Shown here piece by piece: positions 1 to 6,315 of a stretch of DNA of 10,319 nt. Numbering within the stretch: the first letter of the stretch is position 1; every line of letters starts with the position of its first letter. The translations under genes were made by a program, and so were the position numbers. The notes beneath the pieces were generated by a model. That model had not been told where the DNA came from. It did not search any database and saw nothing but the letters and a program-made list of their open reading frames with translations. This stretch comes from Methanosarcinaceae archaeon (GTDB lineage: Archaea > Halobacteriota > Methanosarcinia > Methanosarcinales > Methanosarcinaceae): contig JAUSPM010000135.1 of NCBI GenBank assembly GCA_030655675.1, positions 1 through 10,319 on the forward strand, read 5' to 3'.

Positions 1-134
1 CCATTGATCCATATTCAGTAATTAGGGAATAGTAATATATAAAGTTATCGAATTTAATCAGGTGCATGCAACGACAAATAGAAAAATTAAGAGAAGATAT
101 GCCCTATTCCGACGGAGTTAAGGTTAGAACTATA

Positions 135-175
135 TAGTGCAAGTTAATGCGAACGAAGTGAGCATTTTCTTGCAC
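135..175. repeat. Interspersed hairpin repeat, left copy
   Basis: Bases 135-172 match 10240-10277 at 37 of 38 positions in the same orientation, about 10 kb away. The copy can fold: outer arms GTGCAAG (137-143) and CTTGCAC (169-175) pair perfectly, then a TT/TT internal mismatch, then AATGC (146-150) with GCATT (162-166), leaving an 11-base loop. It resembles REP-like palindromic elements in form, but I cannot assign it to a named family. Confidence 0.75.
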
Positions 176-216
176 ACTTTTTGTTAACTATTTAGATTAT
201 TTAATTTAGTATATAT

Positions 217-238
217 GGAACGTGCCGCCTGACGGCGG
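217..238. repeat. GC-rich hairpin motif, copy 1
   Basis: This copy contains CCGCC (225-229), loop TGAC, and GGCGG (234-238), a perfect 5-bp GC stem with a four-base loop. It agrees with 346-367 at 19 of 22 positions; the loop differs by one base while both arms are kept. It is a GC-rich island inside an AT-rich spacer. Confidence 0.6.
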
Positions 239-345
239 TCGCATTGGTTTTAGTTTTAAATAGGACGATCACATTTACACAGCCATACTAATACATCTAT
301 ACAAATACGTAAATTATATGTTTGGTCTACAAGTTTGGTAGCAGT

Positions 346-385
346 GGACCGCGCCGCCTGATGGCGGAAACCGTTGATACGGTTT
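346..385. repeat. GC-rich hairpin motif, copy 2, with a second adjacent hairpin
   Basis: Bases 346-367 repeat the 217-238 motif, with CCGCC (354-358), loop TGAT and GGCGG (363-367). A second hairpin follows at once: AAACCG (368-373) pairs with CGGTTT (380-385) around a six-base loop. Two stacked stems in an AT-rich spacer could mark a structured RNA, but no known RNA family was recognised and no promoter is assigned. Confidence 0.5.
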
Positions 386-656
386 TCGTAGTTCCGGTCA
401 ATTCATCCATACTCGCCATAACACGACACTTTAAAGTTGACGTGACACTAGCCAGTAAATTACTGTATAGTAAGATCCTTCAACATCTGTAATTTTTTAT
501 GACGAAAGGCAACTGGAATAAATATCAGTATCACTTTCAAGAAGATGGACGATTTCATCTTCATATATCCTACATGCTATGATACTCATTACCGGCATAG
601 ATTATGTACCATTCAGACATTGCGCATAAAAACAATTATCCCACTTATACAACTCT

Positions 657-1241
657 TCAGATACCCTCTTCAAAGTTGATACCCAGTAGAAAAGTTCCAA
701 TGCCATGTTCACATTTGAGATTCATCCTATCTTTTAGATATTCATCAGTCGGCGGAGAAGGAGAAGCAAGTATCACCTCTCTGACACCAGATACATTTTC
801 AACCTCAGGACATTCCTTGGGAGGCATTACCACAACAAGAGGACTGAATTTACCCTTTAATGAACTTAATACTGATTTTCCGTAAATAACAATATTTCCA
901 ATCACAAGTGCATCCTCATTTTTTTCCCACTCCTTGATCTTTTCAGGATCCGACACATCTTCACCAACAACTTCACCATTTTGCATGAGTATCACATTTG
1001 GATCAGGTGGCCATTTATAATCCATATCAGTGGTGAAAGGAATAACAACATCACATTCCATAACACACTTTACACCTTTGTTGTCTCCAATACCAAGACC
1101 CATTAATGTCATCTGGTTTGCCTTTGCTTCAAGCTCACCGATATTCAGACGGTCCTCATCATTGAGGATGTATGTTTCATTGACACCTTTGACAGACTTT
1201 ATCCGGCGTTCAACATTTTCTATTATTTCTTCGCGCTGCAT
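657..1241 (-). CDS. Conserved-looking hypothetical protein, 194 aa, function unknown
   Basis: I do not recognise this family. The product is acidic and predicted cytoplasmic, with no signal peptide or membrane segment. The N-terminal 45 residues look helical and highly charged. A middle part (about 46-72) is glycine- and hydrophobic-rich and contains a Cys-x3-Cys pair (C59, C63). The second half (about 110-140) alternates hydrophobic strands like an alpha/beta fold. C144 and a C-x-H pair (C177, H179) add possible metal or redox ligands, but that is only a guess from residue type. The ATG at 1241 is supported by AGAGGT at 1254-1249 on the minus strand with a 7-base spacer. The stop is TGA. It reads away from the sensor gene at 1741, with a 499-base spacer between them, so co-transcription is unlikely. 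Coding status is well supported by length and ribosome binding site. Confidence 0.8.
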   Translation of the reverse strand: MQREEIIENVERRIKSVKGVNETYILNDEDRLNIGELEAKANQMTLMGLGIGDNKGVKCVMECDVVIPFTTDMDYKWPPDPNVILMQNGEVVGEDVSDPEKIKEWEKNEDALVIGNIVIYGKSVLSSLKGKFSPLVVVMPPKECPEVENVSGVREVILASPSPPTDEYLKDRMNLKCEHGIGTFLLGINFEEGI

Positions 1242-1664
1242 AATTAATACCTCTAATTATGATGAAAATTGCTTTATTATCTGCCGCATGTCATGAGATT
1301 CTTGAAATGAGACCACAGACAAAGCGCAATTCGAGATAATTCTCCCCTCTGATCGAATTAACTCACACTAATAATTCCATAAATTATATACATAATTAAA
1401 ATGATTTCAATCTTTATTTAAGAATAACGGTGTGTGAGATTTCAACGAACTTATAATTTACGGTCATCAAATCAGGTTATAATTTCGAAATGAAAATCAC
1501 AGTATACCCCCTAACGCTTGAAAACATGCCATTGCCATCTGAATAGGCCTCAACGAAGTGGGGTAACTTAATATAATTATCTGCCATAAGTATTTCATTC
1601 ACAACAAATACTATATACAATATAATTGTTTTATGATTTCATTGTATTGTGAAAAATATAGGGC

Positions 1665-1682
1665 AATATACTTAAGTATATT
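1665..1682. promoter_or_regulatory. Perfect 18-bp palindrome, candidate operator of the sensor gene
   Basis: The sequence AATATACTT followed by its exact reverse complement AAGTATATT forms a gap-free 18-bp palindrome. It ends 16 bases before the TATA-like box of the sensor gene, the usual position for a dimeric regulator acting near the archaeal TBP/TFB site. AT-rich DNA produces short palindromes by chance, but 9 bp per arm without mismatch is notable. Confidence 0.45.
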
Positions 1683-1698
1683 TGGTTGACGCTTTCGC

Positions 1699-1707
1699 AA
1701 AATATAT
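1699..1707 (+). promoter_or_regulatory. Candidate TATA box for the PAS/GAF sensor gene
   Basis: AAAATATAT lies about 37 bases, centre to start codon, upstream of the ATG at 1741. Archaeal transcription usually begins about 22-27 bases downstream of the TATA centre. This predicts a leader of only about 10 bases, which fits the absence of a clear ribosome binding site before the ATG. Confidence 0.4.
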
Positions 1708-1740
1708 GTACTGGTCTTCCAGTATAACAATTACTCTGAA

Positions 1741-3918
1741 ATGAATAAAATGCAATACTCAGGGGGAACACTGATTTCCGCATTAAAAAATTCTCACAAA
1801 AATCCACAAACCGGAATGGAATACCAAACGATATTTGAAAAATCGCCTGTGGGAATACTTTATTTTGATAATAAAGGTCTGATCACCCATTGCAACGAAA
1901 GCTGTTCCGATATTCTGGGTTCGCCAACAAAAAAAATTGTTGGTTTCAATATCAAATCATCATTGATCAACAAAAAGTTGAAAGAAACAATTAAAAATGT
2001 ATTTGCAGGTGAGTCCGGTACTTTTGAAGGCGAATGCCTCTCAACGATAACCGGTAAAACATTAACCATCAAGGTAAATTTCACGCCAATTTTAGATCAA
2101 GATGGTTCGTTATTGGATGGCATAGGTATTTTTGAAGATGTGGCACAGCGCAGGCAAGTGGAAGAAATAACTCGAATGAATGAACTGCGCCTTAATACAC
2201 TACTTGAGTTACACCAGATGCACAATGCTCCAATACATGAAATTGCTGAGTTCATCATAAAAAAGGCTGTTGAACTTACAGACAGCAAAATTGGCTATCT
2301 CGAATTTTTGAATGATGATGATAATGTACTGGAAATGTATTATTGGCCAAAAGATGCCCTCACCTTATCCACTTTAGGAGATGAACCATTTGTGCATCCG
2401 ATCAGATCTACCGGACTATGGGGTGAAGCAATAAGGACACAAAATCCGGTTATTGTAAACAGGCAGTACACATCAGATGAAACCGATAAGATCAGCTCAA
2501 TATACAATAAGACCTTGACACGTCACGTCATGATTCCCATACTTGAAAATGAGCAAACAATTGCCGTAGCATGTGTGGGCAATAAAAATTCAGACTATAA
2601 TGAATCTGATGTACACCAGTTGACATTGTTGATGGAAGGTATATGGAAGATTTTACAGTACATGCAAAAAATCTACCTTCAGAAAAAATCGCTCAAGGTG
2701 CACAAGGTATTCGATTCAATCATGACTGCCAGTCCGGCTATTGTTTTTTTGTGGAAACCCGAAAAAGACTGGCCGGTAAAGTTCGTATCTGAGAATATAG
2801 TACAATTCGGCTACAGTGTTGATGATTTCATGTCCGGCAAAATGGTTTATGGTGACATAATACATCCATCAGACCTTGATAGAGTCCGCACAGAGATGAA
2901 CCGGGCGTCTAACGAAGGTTTCTCTGATTTCAGTCAGGAATACAGGATATTAACCAAATCCGGTGAAGTAAAATGGGTTGATGAGAGAACATTGATCCAT
3001 AATAATGAAAATGGAATAATAGATTATTTGCAAGGTATTATTGTTGACATTACAGAACGAAAGCAAGCTAACGACTTTATGCGCATAGAATCTGATCTCG
3101 ATAATGCTCTTGATTATAAATTGAATCTGCAGGATGCATTCGAAAGTGTACTTGATTCCGCACTTGAGACAAAAGCAATAGACAGTGCTGTTCTCTATCT
3201 TGTTGATGAACACAGTGGGGAATTTGACCTCGTAGCTCACCGGGGTGTATCTGAACGCTTTGTGGATAGCGTATCCCATTTTTCAAAGAAAACCATAATA
3301 GCTAACTTTTTTATGACCGGTTATCCCGTTTATAAGTATTTTTCAGATATCAGTTTCATAATTCCCGGAAAAGATCTCAGTTTTGAAGGGTTACAAGCTA
3401 TGGCCTTCCTGCCAATCCACATCAACGATGAACTTGTTGCTGCCATCGCTCTTGGGTCCCATGTATATATAGAGATCCCTGCAAATTCCCGAAATCTGAT
3501 CGAGACGATTGCCAACCTGATTGGCGTTATAATATCTCGCATGAAAAATGATTCAGGCAACCGGAAAAACACAAACAATATGCATTCATTACTCGATGCA
3601 CTGGATGAAATCGTCTTCATCATAGATGTAGAATGTAAGATATTGCATACGAACTCAGCATTACATAAACATCTTAACTATTCAGACAAGGATCTTTTTA
3701 TGAAAGATTATCTTGTATTATATCCGCCGGAACAGGAATCCTTAGTGCTCTCAAAACTTGATGAGATTATCGAAGAAAAATCATCCTCATGCGACATACC
3801 CCTTGTCAGCAAAGAAGGAATACATATTCCTGTAAAAACAAAATTCACAAAAGGCGATTGGGGGGGCAAAGAAGTTATGATTGCCACTGCCTCTATTGTA
3901 GAAGATCCGAATATTTAA
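1741..3918 (+). CDS. PAS/GAF multidomain sensor protein without kinase domain
   Basis: This 725-residue, probably soluble signalling protein has, in order: PAS1 (about 26-138, with core residues like IFEKSPVGILYFD), GAF1 (about 150-305), PAS2 with a PAC tail (about 320-440, ending DITERKQ), GAF2 (about 450-600) and PAS3 (about 614-720). PAS and GAF domains bind small ligands, haem or flavin, or mediate partner contacts. No histidine phosphoacceptor box, HATPase, HTH, GGDEF or membrane segment is present, and the protein ends directly after PAS3 at a TAA-TAG double stop. It therefore probably works through a separate partner kinase or transcription factor. Such kinase-less PAS/GAF proteins are common in Methanosarcinales. 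The ATG at 1741 lacks a clear ribosome binding site; an ATG at 1750 is an alternative. Its neighbourhood to mttB suggests, but does not show, a role in sensing methylamines or redox state. Confidence 0.88.
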   Translation: MNKMQYSGGTLISALKNSHKNPQTGMEYQTIFEKSPVGILYFDNKGLITHCNESCSDILGSPTKKIVGFNIKSSLINKKLKETIKNVFAGESGTFEGECLSTITGKTLTIKVNFTPILDQDGSLLDGIGIFEDVAQRRQVEEITRMNELRLNTLLELHQMHNAPIHEIAEFIIKKAVELTDSKIGYLEFLNDDDNVLEMYYWPKDALTLSTLGDEPFVHPIRSTGLWGEAIRTQNPVIVNRQYTSDETDKISSIYNKTLTRHVMIPILENEQTIAVACVGNKNSDYNESDVHQLTLLMEGIWKILQYMQKIYLQKKSLKVHKVFDSIMTASPAIVFLWKPEKDWPVKFVSENIVQFGYSVDDFMSGKMVYGDIIHPSDLDRVRTEMNRASNEGFSDFSQEYRILTKSGEVKWVDERTLIHNNENGIIDYLQGIIVDITERKQANDFMRIESDLDNALDYKLNLQDAFESVLDSALETKAIDSAVLYLVDEHSGEFDLVAHRGVSERFVDSVSHFSKKTIIANFFMTGYPVYKYFSDISFIIPGKDLSFEGLQAMAFLPIHINDELVAAIALGSHVYIEIPANSRNLIETIANLIGVIISRMKNDSGNRKNTNNMHSLLDALDEIVFIIDVECKILHTNSALHKHLNYSDKDLFMKDYLVLYPPEQESLVLSKLDEIIEEKSSSCDIPLVSKEGIHIPVKTKFTKGDWGGKEVMIATASIVEDPNI

Positions 3919-3985
3919 TAGATAAATCGGTTGTTATATATCCTGAATACTTGAACTCAGCATCCATAGTAAAGTATACAAAGTG

Positions 3986-4013
3986 AAAAAGGGATCATTC
4001 AGCATAATCCCTT
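3986..4013 (-). terminator. Hairpin plus T-run at the end of the ATPase gene
   Basis: Read on the minus strand, AAGGGAT (4013-4007) pairs with ATCCCTT (3995-3989) around an 11-base loop, and the right arm runs into five T (3990-3986). The stem overlaps the last codons and the TGA stop of the ATPase gene. It resembles an intrinsic terminator. In archaea the T-run alone is often sufficient. It lies between two convergent genes. Confidence 0.45.
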
Positions 4014-5920
4014 GTGCTGACTCCCATCACAAGAACCTTTGTTTCCATTGGTTTTTTCCATCCTTGTACTATTGTCTCTTCCTTTTTCACATCTATCTTA
4101 ATGTGATCCGAATCGAGTCCTGCAAATTCCATATAATCGCGTACTATTGTTTCTCCTAAATTCATGGCATAATTCAGTGCTTCATGATATTCATGGAAAC
4201 TACTCCTTCCTTTTTCGGAGAATACAAAAAAATCAAACTCAGGCGCACCCATAGAAACCGGTCTTATCAGCACCTCGGTTCTTCTTATTCCTTTTGCAGC
4301 CAGTGCTCCGGCAGCATTGCCAACATCAGCATACCTTGGAAGAATTATTTCTGCATCCAATATATTCTGCAAGTCTTCTACAAATGCAATTACCGGTCCT
4401 CCAATGAGTACAATAGGAACGTCGATCTTGAACTTTATCGGTGAACTAACATCAAATATTTGCCGTATCACTTCTTTTGGTGTCTCGTCCAAAAAGAAAG
4501 ATACAAGGTCTGAAGCCATGTTTTTGGCAAATTTATTCTTAATATGGCGGGCAAATTCATGTCCATCCATATTCATCAGATGTCCCAGAACATTTGCTCC
4601 GACATTTGCAGCTTCAACATTCATTTCCGTATAATCACCAAGAACGTGCAACGCATCTGTAAGCGTAAAACCAATTGAATGAATAAGCCTTTTTTGAATA
4701 AGGATGTCAAGTAATTTACTTGATGGATTTTTCTTTATTTTGTTGTATATTTCTATTATAGATGTCGGTTCCTTTTTTATTGCATCGAGTATCTCCTTTT
4801 CACCATCGCTAATCTCGATAACTTCGTATTCTGTTCGCAGATAAAATTTCGTTGGTTGGTAATTTACACCTAAAAGGCTTTTTAATGGAATTGGATTTGA
4901 TCTGAGTTGTTCCAAAAAAACCGGATAGATTATCGCAGCACGACATAGTGGCATAACCCTTCTTGGTCCAATATGAGATTTGTAACCCTTGATCCATACA
5001 TGGCTGTCTCCGCCCATTGCTGACGTCACCATTCTTATAGCTTTGACTCTGGTCTTCCAACCGCCGACAACTGCGCCCGAATCACTCATATCAGGGACAC
5101 CATTGTTCATCACTGAAATATCTGTGCTTGTACCACCCACATCTATAACTGCACATGTGTCTTTTTTTGACAAAAAGGAAGCACCAACAAGACTTGCAGC
5201 AGGGCCGGAGAAAATTGATTCGATTGGTTTGTCTAGTGCACCCCTTATGTTGGTCACGGACCCATCACACTTTAACATGAATATTTTTGCATCCATCCCC
5301 CTTGTTTTAATTTCAGATTCAACTGTGTTCATGAATGTTTCAGTTACCGAGATTAACTGAGCGTTCAAAAAAGCGGTTACAGCTCTTTCGAAAGCCCCGA
5401 GATCTTGGGACAGTTCATGACCACATACGACCGGAAGTCCGGTAAGTTGATTTATCAATTCCTTTACTTCTAATTCATGATCATGATTTCTGACACTGAA
5501 AAATGATGAAACAGCAAATGCTGAAACCTTATCTTTTACCTTCATGGCAAAATGGTTGATAGATTCAATGTCCAGAGATTCGGATTCTATTCCATTGTAG
5601 TCATGTCCCCCGGCTACCTGTATGTAATGTTTTGTTGGTAGTTCTTTTGTGATATCATATTTTCCAACAAGAATTAAAGCCACAGGAAAACCTGTCCCTT
5701 CCAATATACTATTTGTTGAAAGAGTAGTAGATACGGAAACCATCTTAACTTCATTAAGGTGTGTTGGATCCAGTCCATCAATAGCGTTCTTAATTCCTTC
5801 AAGAGGATCCGGATAGCTTGTTAGAGCTTTGCTTGTGTCGATTATCAACTCATCAGAATCTCTTAAAAGGACGGCGTCCGTATAGGTTCCACCTGCATCA
5901 ATACCAAGACTATAGTTCAT
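3995..5920 (-). CDS. Hydantoinase/oxoprolinase-family ASKHA ATPase (HyuA-like)
   Basis: The 641-residue product belongs to the hydantoinase/oxoprolinase superfamily, which has an actin/Hsp70-like nucleotide-binding fold and includes N-methylhydantoinase A and the acetone carboxylase beta subunit. Visible motifs are the phosphate loop GIDAGGTYTDAV (6-17), CDGSVTN (218-224), SGPAAS (238-243), the second phosphate loop VIDVGGTSTDIS (258-269) and GGDSHVW (303-309). A stretch at about 370-425 resembles a small winged-helix insertion, followed by the C-terminal ASKHA part with GGP (507-509) and an NAAGA motif (535-539). It lacks the clustered cysteines of the iron-sulfur corrinoid activator RamA, so it is not RamA. 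The ATG at 5920 is preferred because GAGGAG lies 10 bases upstream; a TTG at 5938 overlaps that site. It diverges from mttB across a 395-base region. An ATP-dependent role linked to the methyltransferase or an amide/hydantoin substrate is inference only. Confidence 0.85.
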   Translation of the reverse strand: MNYSLGIDAGGTYTDAVLLRDSDELIIDTSKALTSYPDPLEGIKNAIDGLDPTHLNEVKMVSVSTTLSTNSILEGTGFPVALILVGKYDITKELPTKHYIQVAGGHDYNGIESESLDIESINHFAMKVKDKVSAFAVSSFFSVRNHDHELEVKELINQLTGLPVVCGHELSQDLGAFERAVTAFLNAQLISVTETFMNTVESEIKTRGMDAKIFMLKCDGSVTNIRGALDKPIESIFSGPAASLVGASFLSKKDTCAVIDVGGTSTDISVMNNGVPDMSDSGAVVGGWKTRVKAIRMVTSAMGGDSHVWIKGYKSHIGPRRVMPLCRAAIIYPVFLEQLRSNPIPLKSLLGVNYQPTKFYLRTEYEVIEISDGEKEILDAIKKEPTSIIEIYNKIKKNPSSKLLDILIQKRLIHSIGFTLTDALHVLGDYTEMNVEAANVGANVLGHLMNMDGHEFARHIKNKFAKNMASDLVSFFLDETPKEVIRQIFDVSSPIKFKIDVPIVLIGGPVIAFVEDLQNILDAEIILPRYADVGNAAGALAAKGIRRTEVLIRPVSMGAPEFDFFVFSEKGRSSFHEYHEALNYAMNLGETIVRDYMEFAGLDSDHIKIDVKKEETIVQGWKKPMETKVLVMGVSTRDYAE

Positions 5921-5955
5921 AGTTCTATAACTCCTCAAGCGATTTTCATATTAAT

Positions 5956-5979
5956 CGTTTAATGTTACGTTTAATGTTA
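5956..5979. repeat. Tandem 12-bp direct repeat upstream of the ATPase gene
   Basis: CGTTTAATGTTA occurs twice head to tail (5956-5967 and 5968-5979), the two copies being identical. It begins 36 bases upstream of the ATPase start codon. It may be a regulator binding site or a slippage product. Confidence 0.55.
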
Positions 5980-6195
5980 CAATATCAATATTAACAAAGT
6001 AGTATTTATTTGGGCAAGTTTACATATATATATGTTTCGGCCATATTTATTAGATATAAGTATTTTGTATATTATAATAACATCATATTACTATTTGTTA
6101 ACAGTGTTGGCGCATTCGTAACAAAGTATATATAGAGAAATATAATAGTGTCAATTTTCACTGTGTGATTTTGCCATGATTACCCTCCGACATAG

Positions 6196-6208
6196 GAAAA
6201 TATAAATA
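6196..6208 (+). promoter_or_regulatory. Candidate BRE/TATA promoter of the mtt operon
   Basis: GGAAAATATAAATA (6195-6208) combines a purine-rich BRE-like start with a good archaeal TATA box. A start site about 25 bases downstream would lie near 6228-6232, giving a leader of roughly 85 bases that contains the two hairpins at 6237-6287. The match is by eye, and a second TATA-like stretch exists at 6124-6134. Confidence 0.5.
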
Positions 6209-6236
6209 CGAGTACTTTCAAACGTATATGTGATTA

Positions 6237-6287
6237 AAAATGCATATCGCATTTTAGTTTCCACAAGAACATCACATTGATGTCTTG
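6237..6287 (+). promoter_or_regulatory. Two stem-loops in the predicted mttB leader
   Basis: Stem 1 pairs AAAATGC (6237-6243) with GCATTTT (6249-6255) around five bases. Stem 2 pairs CAAG (6264-6267) with CTTG (6284-6287) and, after one bulged A, ACATCA (6269-6274) with TGATGT (6278-6283) around a three-base loop. Stem 2 ends 15 bases before the mttB ribosome binding site, so it could affect leader stability or translation. No known riboswitch was recognised. Confidence 0.45.
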
Positions 6288-6315
6288 AAGTATTATTAAA
6301 TTGGAGGTAAAGAAA

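Larger units (their letters stand above)
1..656. other. Non-coding AT-rich region with hairpin repeats
   Basis: I see no convincing gene here. Open frames are short and lack ribosome binding sites. The region is AT-rich but contains a hairpin repeat near 135-175 and two GC-rich hairpin copies at 217-238 and 346-367, listed separately. On the minus strand, a run of five T (632-628) lies about 25 bases past the stop codon of the gene ending at 657 and could help end its transcript. No tRNA or rRNA signature was recognised. Confidence 0.6.
1242..1740. other. AT-rich divergent intergenic region
   Basis: This 499-base spacer separates the minus-strand hypothetical gene from the plus-strand sensor gene. 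No gene was seen. A minus-strand TATA-like stretch near 1397-1383 could serve the hypothetical gene. On the sensor side there is an 18-bp palindrome (1665-1682) followed by a TATA-like box (1699-1707). A weak 6-bp inverted pair, TACCCC (1505-1510) with GGGGTA (1560-1565), is too far apart to interpret. Confidence 0.5.
5921..6315. other. Divergent control region between ATPase gene and mttB
   Basis: This spacer is AT-rich and contains no gene. It holds a 12-bp tandem direct repeat near the ATPase start (5956-5979), a 14-bp palindromic ACATATATATATGT (6022-6035) that could act as a TATA element on either strand, a second TATA-like stretch (6124-6134), the best mttB promoter candidate (6196-6208), and two hairpins in the predicted mttB leader (6237-6255, 6264-6287). 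GGAGGT at 6303-6308 is the mttB ribosome binding site. Confidence 0.6.

Noticed and set aside
66..137. A 23-residue open frame (MQRQIEKLREDMPYSDGVKV and on) ending at TAG inside the left repeat
   Set aside because: Very short, no ribosome binding site, and ends in TAG at the repeat edge. It may be the tail of a decayed gene, but nothing identifies it.
604..885. Plus-strand open frame of 93 residues
   Set aside because: It is antisense to the 194-residue minus-strand gene and has no ribosome binding site or recognisable domain.
1505..1565. Inverted pair TACCCC / GGGGTA
   Set aside because: Six bases separated by 49 is too weak to call a structure.
3995..5920. RamA-type corrinoid reductive activase
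   Set aside because: The ASKHA ATPase motifs fit hydantoinase/oxoprolinase proteins, and there is no C-terminal cysteine cluster for iron-sulfur centres.
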